From Atrichornis clamosus (taxonomy: Eukaryota > Chordata > Aves > Passeriformes > Menuridae), in the NCBI GenBank assembly GCA_013400975.1, contig WBMZ01006369.1, forward strand, positions 1 to 64,000: a stretch of DNA of 64,000 bases, read 5' to 3'. Positions 27,701 to 39,700 of the stretch are shown piece after piece. A program made the position numbers and the translations under genes. Under the pieces are notes generated by a model. That model searched no databases, had not been told where the DNA came from, and worked only from the letters and a program-made list of their open reading frames with translations. The first letter of the stretch is position 1; each line of letters opens with the position of its first letter.

Positions 27701-30700
27701 GTAACAACAAAGGGTGTAAACCAACTTGCCATCTTTTTGCACAACTAAATTTTAGAAAAGACAAGCAATATATTTTTGTCAGTAAGTATTGAATTTAGTA
27801 ATTCCTTAGAACTACCACCTCTTTAAATATCAAATTAACATTCTACTATGACTACCCCAAATAAGAGCTGGACTGTGTAGCCCCAGCTATACCTCGTATT
27901 TGTCTTGCCTTTCCACCCCTGTTTTAAAAAGCAGGAATTAAGTTACTCCCAGTGGAAGTTTTAAAATAAAGCAGTCAAACTTTGCTTCCAGCAGGCTCAG
28001 CACTCCCTGTCAGTAACATCATGATGAACCCTGGTTTTTGCTCCTCATACTGAAGCACAGTACATAGGAAGTTCTTGGTGCACTGAGCTATTCACCATCA
28101 CAGTGTGTTAAAAAGTATTCCAGAAATAACCAGCTTGTTCAGACGTGACTGGAAAAACAGAGTGAAACAGTGTTTTCAAATGTAATTCTTTACTGACAAA
28201 GACAAGATGTACATCCTTCTACAATAATTTCAACTTGCTTTGAGGTGGCATTCAATCATTCCCAATTTCCAGAAGTGGCATAAAGGCCACTGTTGCAGCT
28301 TAGATACAGTAGCATTTATTGCAGTGTTCTTTCACAATACACAAAATACGATTCTCCTGCTCCTGAGAACATTAGTATTGACATTGACACCAGTGGCAGG
28401 AGGAACAAATGATTGTAAAGATAAATTAATTTGAGGTTAGGCCTGAGAGATCAAAGAAATCTGGTGTTCCTCAAAAGGCAGAAGGAATCAGACTCTATGT
28501 GCAGCTGCTGGATGAGCTATGTGTGCCCAGAGAAAAGGTAAATGTGATTTGCTTTGTCTTCATTCAGAAAATAGAAGGAATCAAAGGTGGGATTTGGAGC
28601 AAGGTGATAATCTGAAAGGTCTGTTCCTTAGGAAGGGCTGGTCATACCCACAGACAGACATGAGGAATATTATGACTGGAAACAAAATCTTACAATAACA
28701 CCAATGTAGCAGAAGTATCAGTGACAGTCATGTGGCCAAATTCTCTCTGTGGGTGTACATAATTATTACAAGGGAATAATAAGAATCTTGGCTTTGCTTC
28801 TCTTTTCCCAGGAATAAATCTCATCCTGTTTTCATTGTGATAAGCAGTGCAGAGCTCACAAAATAACTTGGTTTCATACAACTCCCTCTATTTAAGCAGC
28901 ATCCTCAGGATGCTCTCAAAGATGAACACATTAAATACTTGCAGTGCAGTTTCCATTTCCATAACCAAAGCACTCAACTGTGTCCTGGGGCAACAAAGGA
29001 AATCGATCCAGGAACTGTTCATATGTCTATATACCTGAATCACAGTTCCAGCAGTGTTCTTGTGTCATGCACAGGTCTGTAGCATGAGACTCCATTCAAT
29101 TAAAATAATCTGATCTCATTTACGCACTCTATTAAATATTATTTTGTGGTTTAATGGGGTACAGAGCATACAGACTCTCTTTTTACTCAGTCTGATACAC
29201 AGGAATAGTGTTATATATCAAGAATGGGATGAAAAGGCTGTTTTTATAGATGCTGATCTTGCATTTAATAGGGCTTTTAGTTTAAATAATGCACTATCAT
29301 ATTTTACCAGTCTACTCCATTTTATTGTGCAGTGTGCACTCAGAAACAGTTGGAACAATTATTAGACCTATTCTGAAGAAGAATACAACAACTACAGTAC
29401 TTCAGTGCAGAATTTAGCAGAGGTGGGTAAATAGCATGCTTAAAGCACAGGGAAAACTCTGTGATGAATGATACCAGGAAGTGAAAACAGAAAGGACAGG
29501 AGCACCGGCTGTTCCGGGAGAGCTTGGCTGCCAAGCTTGAAGAGTGAGCACTTTTACCCAAACATCTGTGTCACCAACTAAACAATCGTCTTTGGTCTCT
29601 GAAATAAGTGACTAGTCCTTCCTATCAGGAAGGAGGAAATTTATCCATTTCTTCCTCAGTCTGCTTCTCATTCAGCTGAGGCAAAGAAGCAAGAGCAGAA
29701 CACAAACACCTCTTGCAGGGTTTATTCACTCTTAGCTACTCGGAGTTTTTTGCAAGTTTCTGAAAGGTTTAACAGCTTTCAACACAACGCCATAGTGGTA
29801 TTAGAGTTCTACAGATGACACAGAATGATTGAAGTGGGCATTTGGGTGGTAAATAAATTTCCATGGATATCTCTCCTTCAAGGTTGCAGACATGTACCTC
29901 AGCCCCACGCCCTGAGGTCTGGTTACTGCAGGGAGGACAAAGTTATCTGGGCATCAATATCCTCATTTCTGTGTTTAAGGTGCCACAAAATCCAGGATGG
30001 TCTCCAGACCTCTCCAGACTAAGAGACTTAATCAACACTGATCTCCCTTCCCTATTACAAGTGAATTACGTCTTTGACCCTTTAACCAGTTTCTTTACAA
30101 AGGAGGAAGTTCCACTGGTTTCTGTTCTCTCCATTATCTTACCCTGTGGCAACCTCAAGTGTCTCTCAGTGAATTTGGTCTCTCTAACATGGATATTCAC
30201 AGCAGGCTGCCTTCTGCTTAGAGCCACAGCTCCAGCTGGGAGCCCTGCTCCACAGAGACCTCACGTGGCTGGGAATGTGAGGATCCCAGGGGAAGAAGGG
30301 CTGCAAGAACAGCAGCACAGGTGCCACAGCATCAGCCAGGTTTAGGAGCACTACTGGCAGGGGACTGTCATGCACACAAAGCACAACCTGCTCTGGCATT
30401 GCCAGGTGCCAATACCAGACCAGTGTCAGGGAACAGCAACAGGCCCAGAGTTGCTCCCAAACATAAACCATAGAGGTCAGACAGTTTATTACCTCTGTGA
30501 GGATCAAGCGTTGATACTTCAACTTCAGTGTACTCCACCTCAGCACTCTCAAGGTCAGGTCCTGCCCCAAAAATATCAAGAAGATGTTTCTTTGTAGGAC
30601 TGCATGCTTTGTTTGAGCTGTGGGCCTGATCCTGCTGCCACTGAAATTAATGGAAAAGTCCCAATTGACTTTAATAGGTGCAGGATCAGGCCCTACTTAT

Positions 30701-33700
30701 GGCAGATGGGAGTTACTCTGCCAGGTTGTAAGGCCAACCCATTGCTAAGGGTCATCCCAATCCAAAGGGCAGAAGACCAACTAAAGGCAAATTTCTGAAA
30801 CTCTGGGACATGCAAATTGTGTCTAAAACTGTTACTTTCAATGTAACACCTTCAAAAGTGGCACAACAAAAAATGGAGTAGTGAATTACCACGGATTCTC
30901 CCATATTCCTTTGCCAGCTCCTCTTCCCTTTCTCTCCCTGCCATTACTTTCTACTTGTTTTTTATGGCTGCTATGGCAGGACACTTCCCATTCTCCACTT
31001 TCCTCACATTTAAAGCCATCTTCATGGCCTCCCTCATCACCTCTCATTCTCCAGATTTCTGCTTTGCAAATTGGCAGTTTCAGCTCTTTTCTCCTACACT
31101 GCCTCCAAGCCCTCCATAAAACAACTGGAATGCAACCCATCTTCCTCCTTAAAATGCTTCTTTGCCACAATGCCCACAGAAAGCCTGACAATGCTCAGAT
31201 ATCTGACTTACTAAGACCACTGGCTGACAAGTACTGGCTACCTGGGTACAACAGACACAAGAGAGAGCAGTTGATTTCTACTGTATTATTCTTAGGGTGG
31301 AGATGGTTTTCTACCAGATTTCTGTAAAAGTTGGAAGGAACCATAACAGTCATCCAGCCTGGAATGCTGCCTGGAATCCTGGCAGATTATTTTATTCAGA
31401 TTTCATGGCAGGTTAATTTTAGATTTAATTCTTAAATATTTCAAGATCCACAGAAGTGAAGAAAAGACAGAGAAGTAAAAGAAGCAGAAATATGAATAAA
31501 ATACTGGCTTTTAAAAAAATCTCAATATTTGTTATATAAAGCTTAAAATTTTGAGTATGAGTTATATTTTTTTACCATCCTTCATTAGATGGCCTGGAAT
31601 CCAGCACAGCTAATTTCACTTTGTAATGCAGTTGGTAAAAGGGTCCTGTCAGAGTCATTTTGCACATGGGAAAAAGAACTGAGCTCTGCAAAGGAAGGAG
31701 TCTTCCCCACTATTAAAGACAAAAAGGAAAGGGCTGGACCTATCAAATCCTTATTACTACCACTAGAAAACATCAAGACTTTAAAATATAAAATAATTTT
31801 TAAATATTTTATTTAAATATGAAATTACCTTTACTCTCATCTGTTGATTTCATGTGATTTTCATTATCTTCAATGTAACCTGATCCTAAAATATGAAAGC
31901 CAAAGTTGAGCTGACAAAATGTTTATTATAACCAATTACACATCTGCAATTCCTATTGTCATTATCTGTATTTCTATATGACGCATTCTACTTTTAGATT
32001 CCCACCTAAGGCATTCAGATAACACAGCTGGGAAGAATGTGGCTTTTTCAATAATCAGCTAAAAAAACACCCAAGGGGTAACTTTGTCTATGTCAGGTGC
32101 TCTAAACAACATGTCCACCTGTCTTTGTAAAGTGCACTGAGATCCTGCAATGAAAGGTGCACAGTCATGGCAAATTAACACCTCTATACTGTGTCCCACA
32201 TCACAGGACCATGTGTCACAGGTTAAATTTCCTGTCTGAAATATTTTCTTGCAGGTTTGTCAAAACCAGATTCTTTTACCTTGATTTCTCCATCTGTAAT
32301 ATTGTCAATTGATTGCCTGGGAGAAGTATCTGAGCAGACTTATAAACCAATCTTTGTGTAAGATATGCTCATAAAAACTACAAAGATAAAATGACAGAAG
32401 ATACTTTGGGCAACGTCACTGGTATCCCTCTGTATTCCCAAAACACTGGGCCCTATCCAAACAGCAAATGTGCAAGTCCAAAACTTTAAATAAATGTTTA
32501 ATTAAACCAACTTAGTAACAGTCTTACAGCAAAATACCCTACCTGAATAGTAGTTTCCATCACTGGGCTGTCTTGCCAGTTTTTCGGTTGCCATATTTGC
32601 AGCCAAGGCAGAACTGAAAAACAAACCAATAAAAGTTGTAATTATCCAAAACCAGTCAATAAAACTAACAACATGATTCTGTGCAAGGATCAGTCACAGT
32701 CTATGCCGACTACCACATATTCTTAACTATTTGAGCTAATGAAAATTTTGCCTTTGCTTTAGGAGAAGCACAAATAAACTTTAAGGTTAAAAATGTTCCC
32801 TATTGCATTATTCTTTAAGACCTCTGTATTTTCAATTCTATTCCATATCTAAATGCTTTCAAATACAGACCTGACAGTCTTATATTTCACTTAGCTGGTC
32901 TTTTCTCCTATTTTTAGACTATTTCCTCATCCTGTTGTTGTGTTAGCAGGTGGTATATGGAGCACAACCATCTATTGTCTGCAGGTGTGTGCTGCAATAA
33001 GCTATATTCATATGAAGGAGGGTTTACAGCCCTTTAAACAGAAATACTTCACCACTATCATAAAGCAAATGTGTTGGTTTAATCCCAGATGGCAGCTAAA
33101 TATCACACAGCCACTCGCTCACTCCCCTCCCCTGCCATGGTGCGATGGGGAGGATTGGAAAATGATAAAACCCACGGATTCAGGTAAGAACGGTTTAATA
33201 ATTCAAATAAAGTTAATAATGATAACAGGATTGACAAGGAGAGACAGAGAGGAATAAAACCCAAGGAAACCCAGTGATGCCCAGCCAGTCCCTGAGCAGC
33301 CATAGGCACCTCCTGCGGTTCCGGTCTTAGTGCGGTTTTGCCGCCAGGGCTGTGCTGGGATAGCGACCAATACCTGCTGTCCTTCAGCCTCCAGCAACCC
33401 CAATAGAAGGGTCCTCTGAGAGCTGGGACAAGGCAGCTGCTTCATTTCCTCCATCTCCAAGGCTGCTATACTGAAAGCCCACCAGGACTCTTTTGGGTCC
33501 TTGAAATTCCCGCTCCTATGGTCTATGCCCACGGAGCCTCCAGGTCAGTCCCAGCTGGGGGCTTCTGCCACACATTCCCAGTCAGGCTGATTTCAGCCTC
33601 TAGCAGTTAGCTGTTGGGATCCTCCTCCAGACATACAAGTGGGTTCTGCCCCTTCACAGCCTGATGACATCAGGGTACACTGTGCACCAATATGTGCTAC

Positions 33701-36700
33701 AGCCTTATTCTCCTGGGGGGTGACGTTATAGGCCACGTGATCCACACAGTCCCGTAAACAAGGCTGTCCCTCTCTTCCACCTGGCTGGAGGCAGAGCCCC
33801 TCTAGTCTTGGTCATAGGATTATTCACTTGCTTCTTGGGAAAATGGGTTAGAATTCCTTTCCATAGGATCAGGAGTAAGATTAGCCCTTCCACTCTGTCT
33901 GAGGAACTGCCCGCTGCAGACTGCAGCAGCAATTTTCCTGGAAGAACCCATTTTTGTGATTATTTTTCCTTGTAATTCATGTACTCTTTAGGGTTGAGGT
34001 AGAATTTCCATGCCACTTCTTCGTGTACTCTCTGCGGACCTGCAGAAAAAACTACAGGGTCCCTCGTGGTGTGTACCCTCTACATCCTCCCTTGACCAAA
34101 TGACACTGTTATCAGACAAGATTATGGACTGTGCATGTAGGGAGTAGAATCTATATATTCTTTGAGTTGCTCAACCAGTTTCTCCACAGCAGAGACAAGG
34201 GAGGAAGGGAGATTTTCTCTGCACTGGAGCTGGGGATGCATCCACCATTGGTGCCTCTTTGTCTCTCCAGATAATACTGCCACTGGGTTGGTGTATGATG
34301 ACAGTGCACTCTGGTGTACAAGTGTCTGACACATGGTTTATGCACATTAGACTTCATCTGGATCTGTGAGTGACCATGTGTTGTTTGGGTCATAATTAAT
34401 TATCTCTAAGCATGGCTAATTCCTTCATGTACTGGTACCTCTCCCCAGTATGGTCCATTTGCCTGGGTGAAACAGAACAACTTCCTTAAAGGAATACCTT
34501 TCCTTGACAAGAGTTGCCTCCAGAGGCTGTGACTTGTGGTACTCTTCCGATCACCTTGTCAATGCACCCTTCCCCAGAAAATGATCACAACTGCTTGGCT
34601 TCCCTACCCTCTAATTCCACACCACCAGTCCTATTATCCCAGCATCAGAGCAGCCAGGTGATAACGTGCTCACCTGGATGATGGCTGAAACCTTTTGCGT
34701 ATCCTGCAGCTCACTCAGGGATAGGGATCAAGCGGTTACCTCCTGTTCTGCCTCTTCCTCCTGTTCTGGTTATGGCTCTGCTTTGTTCTTCTTTATTAAA
34801 CGAGCCATCTTTCCTGCCCATTTCTCCTTGGCTATAGGGACAACTGACACAGGGAGGGGTTGGTCCTCTGGTTCAGCTGCAACACCCATCCCCAGGGTGA
34901 GTAGTCACAGTGCTTGTTGCCAGGGTTTGAGTGCCCACAGTGCCTGCTGCTGGAGTCTAAGTGCCCACTGTGCTTGTGGGAGCTGGAGAAGCCCCAGTGC
35001 CTGTCTTAGGGGTTGGAGTAGCTGCAAATAATTGCTTAGCCCTAAACTAGACCTGAGCCACATTCAGCCATGTGCTGGGTCCTGCCAATAGGACCATGCT
35101 GGTTCCAACATTCCAAGTGAATTCAAAATTGTCAAAATTCTCAAATGCTACTGTAATTAGCCTGGAGAAGAAAGGGAAGCTGTGGCAAGGTAGACAAGGT
35201 AGACTCCACAGACTGTCCGGTGAACTGGGTAAAAGGTGTAATTGTGAGTAATTCCCAACAGGTGTCTCCCCACACACAGATGACAGCAGCGCTGAGACCC
35301 GACCAGGTGAGGAACAACAACACAATAACCTTAGCCCTGCCCCAAAGGCCACAAACACAACAGTACTGCAAGCAGGGACTCAGATAACACAGCTCTGAGA
35401 GCTAACCAATCAACACTGTGACCAGCGGCTACTGAATTATAAGGAATGCTTGTAACAAACTTGTTTCAACGTGCACTGGTCAGATCTGTTAACTTCGAGT
35501 CCCACATTGGGTGCCAAAAAAGGACTGTTGTGTTTTAACCCCTAGCTGGTGACTAAGCACCCCACCTCACCTACCCTACTCCCAGTGGGATGAGGAGGAG
35601 GATTGGAAAAAGGTAAAACCCAGATAAGAACAGTTGAGATAAGTATAGTTTAATGATTGAAATAAAGTAAAATATAATAATAATAATANNNNNNNNNNNN
35701 NNNNNNNNNNNNNNNNNNNNNNNNNNNNNNNNNNNNNNNNNNNATAATAATAAATAATAATAATAATAATAATAATAGAAGGAGAAAGAGAGAGAGGAAT
35801 AAAACTCAAGAAAAACAAGTGATGCCCCAATACAATTGCTCACCACCCCCTGACCAGTGCCCAGCCCAGCCCTGAGCACTAACCAGTGCCCCCCAGACAA
35901 TTCCCCCCCAGTTTGTCTACTGGATATGATGCTCTATGGTGTGGAAGATCCCTTTGGCCACTTTGGATCAACTGATCCCTCCCAGCTTCTTGTGTCCCTG
36001 CTCACTGGCACAGCATGGGAAACTGAAAGTCCTTGACTTAGTGTAAGCACTACTTAACAACTGAAACATCAGTGTTATCAACATTATTCTCATACTAAAG
36101 GCAAAACACAGCACTGTACCAGCCACTAAGAAGAAAATAACTCTATCCCAGCTGAAACCCAGACAGCAAGGCATCTTACCCAGACATCTCCATGGATGGT
36201 CCTTTAGCTTGACAGAGAAAAACAAAAGCATCTATTAATAGATTGCCCAAGTAAAGAATTTTAAAGTAACTATGAAAACAAAAATATAATTATTATCTTC
36301 TCATGTCAGAATAATTTCTTCTGGCTATCACAAAATTAATTACCTTATGTCTTACACCCTGTTTATCTCTCAGGTCCCTCAAATCTTTCACAGAAAACCC
36401 AAGATCCCAAACCCCAGATTTTAGTGTGGCCAATTTAAGCAATCTGAGGCATCCAGATGTTCAAAATTTTCCTGAATAATTTGCAATGTACTGAATATCA
36501 CAGGAAAAATCAAATTTACTTATTTTCTGGAAGAACAGATATGAAAAAATACCTTAATGATAAAAGACAAATTCCTAAGTGAAATTGTATTACAATGTGG
36601 GAAGAAAAAACCAATCCCACAAGCTAATAATCTAAATTTGCTTTGTGAGGACTAGAGAAGTACTTCAATTGCACCTGAATTGGGACCCCAAATCAAATTA

Positions 36701-39700
36701 TAGTTCTAGAAGTGATCAGAAACTTCCTCAGGCCCTGTCAGCTTCTACATTACCTGGGGCTGAATTCCAGACCCAAGACTGCATCAAAACAGTGCAGTTC
36801 TGGCCTATACCAAATAACCTCTGCTTCCCTAGTGCCTGACCAGCACCATTAGTTAGATGTTCTGCCCAATATGCTTGCAAAGCTTCAGCACACTTGCAGC
36901 TTAATTTGGGTCATCTGGCATTTCTAAGTAGATTTTTAAAATTGTGTTTAGTCATCTCTGAAGCCTCACCCCCACAAGCCATTGCTGCTGAGACAAATGC
37001 AAGTTTAACTGTGATACATTTGTCTCCAAAGAAAGGTAAGGGAGCCATTCATTACCCTTTTTCTTCCTACGCAAAAACCACCATAAAGCGACTGCGACTG
37101 CTCCTGCGATGGCTATCAGGACAAAGGCAGCAATGACTCCTTTCTGCCAACCTGCCAAGATGACTGCAAATAAGAAAAACATGTTTAAGAAAGTAGTTAC
37201 AGTGATAGGTCAACACCACCACATTCTGCCAGTTCCTGGCCTTTCATTTTACTACAGATCAGCCTTCTTACACACTGGGGAACAACTCTGAGGAGGCTTG
37301 CATGCCAAGTTCTCCAGTGAGCCTCTCCTTTATGACTAAAACGTCAGTACAATAACAGCTTGGTTTTAGTTTGCATCTGGCTCCTTTGGCTTTTGAGCAT
37401 CCCTTAAACCTTTCTATGTAAGTTGGACAATCTCTGTTTATAAAGAGATCTCTCTGTTTAACTTGTGACAACGGTGGAACAAAAACAAGTAAGGGAGTTA
37501 TACTCAGGAGTATCTCCAATAAGATGACCTCATCTATCATGATGATATAGAAGGCAGCTTATCATTAATGAGCTTACCACTGATGGTTATTGGGTGGCTC
37601 ATCACGTCCACGCTGGCTCGGTTCGAAGCCTTGCAAAAATATGTCCCCGTGTCCTGTCTCTTCATTGTTTTCTTGTGCCATATGGTTCTGTCCGAATATT
37701 CACTTATTTCATACAGAAGAACTTCACGATCAGTTTTTTTAAAAAACTTGAAGTGGATTGGCCAAGACCCTTCTTTCACAGAACAGAGAAAAGCAGTGTC
37801 ACTGCCAACTTCTACTTCTCCATACGGAATACTGCCCAGACTGGCATCCCTGATTGGTACTACAGAGGAAGGTGCAAAGAAAACAAATATTAGCACTATT
37901 AGAAAGAACTTTGATGATAAAATATTGTATTGTAGAAATGCTTGCTTTAATGCTTTCTTAAACAGAGACTGAATGCACAGAATTAATCTTTCTGAAGAGT
38001 CTCTGCCAGACAGCATACTCTAGTAAATATTTTTATACACCCAGAAATAGAGAGGGCATGATAAAGAAACAAAGCAGACACAGGAGGAAATTATATCCAT
38101 TCCAGAGGTCAGTCAGCCTCTTTCCTTAAAACCTTTTGGATGCCCCTCTGGCCCCAACCTACAAAAGATTTAATTTCCAGAAAAAATACACTCAGCAGTT
38201 CCATTGTGTAAATAATGATGGTTCATTTTATGTAGTTATGCTTTCATAGTTATGTAGAGTTATGCCACTTTATGCTAACTGTATGGCAACTGTATTCTTG
38301 TAACTTTTTATATACAATAGTGAGTATCAGCAGATAACGGATCGAGTTCTCCAAAGGCATAAGCAAATCCCAAATTTCAATGGTTACAGAATACAGCAAA
38401 CACAATGAGAGAAGTTAGTTTGCATTTGAACAAGCTGTAAGAATATGCATAGCCAAAACATAGTTTTTAAGTCTGCCAGTTTACAAATGAAGTATTTTAG
38501 CATACACAGAACTTGCCTAGGAGCAGGTGAGCGTCAGCCTTTGTAATTACAGGGGGAGAAAAGGGACACACATTGTGTGATGTAAGACATGTAGAATGTC
38601 AGCAGCTTTGCAAAATGTTTGGGATATGAAGCATCTGTTTTGCTAAAATTCCTAAGGAAAATTCCCTGGAAATATTATAAATGTGTTTGGGGCAGGGTCA
38701 TGGATAACACAAGGCAGACGTAAAGAAGGAATCATTAAGGCGACTCTGGTACTGAGCAGAGGGAGGAAACCAGACTTGATATGAAAAGATGCTGGTCATG
38801 AAAGCTGTATTTGTATTAGGAAGCAGATTTAGATATAAAACATGGGTTGCTATGACTGAAACCCTGACAGAGAGAATTGCTCTGGAAAACACAAGTCCTT
38901 TCCAGATCTGGTACAGACAGAAAGCACAGAATACAAATTCAAGGTCACCACCTCAGCAGTGGTGGACTGTGGAAGACTGGCTACCAGGCTCCAAAACATG
39001 ACTTTCTCTTCAGAACTTTTAAACAATGTCACAATATATCCTGAACCACAGCTCTAACAGCTGGGATGCACTAGTTTCAGCAAAGAAATATCTTTGTTAA
39101 TGGACTTGTTAATGGACTAAGATAATGCTTTGTGTTTGTTTACTTGTACCTTATTTCAAACTACCTTGACTTTAAATCTCCCTGGATAAATCTGGTCAGA
39201 GTTTTATCATTCATCTTCTCTCTAGTGTTAGTAAATGGTGGAACTGATGAACTTTAAGTGAGTCCTAAAGTGCTGCCATCTGGATGAATGCATGTATTAA
39301 AAGCCCTGTTTGGGAACTCAGTGAGTGGAGAGTGTGTCCTTGACTGTGCAATAATCCAACTGCCTCAGAAGAAATGCAGCAATTCTGGATGTATCTGCCC
39401 TAGTCATACACAACTCAGTGTCAAAACTCAGAAAGAAAACAGCCTATTAACCACTAGTTTATCTTATTAAAACCAACACAATTTAGGTTTAAACTAAGAA
39501 ACTGTCCCGGTTTGAGACAAAAAGTTGTAAACATTTCACATTCATTTTGCTTAGTCCACCATTTGCTGCTATGGTTTCAAAACCCTAAATATTACACTAG
39601 ACAAGAAGAAGAATTAAACAGACTTACCTATCACTGTGACATTTAGAACATTGCTAGTTTTCACACCACTGGAGTGATTATTTCTAGCATCGCATTTGTA

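Larger units (their letters stand above)
30562..32542 (-). other. PECAM1 introns 12 and 11
   Basis: Two introns flanking exon 12 (31,829-31,885). Intron 12 contains the palindromic element at 30,622-30,693 and a possible degenerate CR1 end near 31,331-31,390. Intron 11 shows nothing of note. Confidence 0.6.
33070..36165 (-). mobile_element. Degraded endogenous retrovirus in PECAM1 intron 10
   Basis: An LTR-type element in the same orientation as PECAM1. The minus strand reads 5' LTR (36,165-35,529), a primer-binding-site-like sequence (35,516-35,499), degraded internal DNA, then the end of a second LTR (about 33,300-33,070). The outer ends are TG...CA. Flanks are GCAAA (33,065-33,069) and GCAAG (36,166-36,170), a 5-bp target duplication with one mismatch. 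Internal frames are interrupted by many stops; a gag-like stretch is visible around 33,950-34,740 from similarity to gag-like proteins of bird ERVs. No intact retroviral gene remains. Class is uncertain: the primer site suggests a lysine-type, class II-like element, while the 5-bp duplication fits class III better. Confidence 0.8.

Noticed and set aside
33203..33532. 109-codon minus-strand frame in the provirus
   Set aside because: It crosses the junction of the LTR and internal DNA and shows no recognised retroviral domain, so it is listed only as part of the degraded provirus.
35571..35900. Open frames crossing the N gap
   Set aside because: They run through unknown bases and an ATA microsatellite, so they carry no information.
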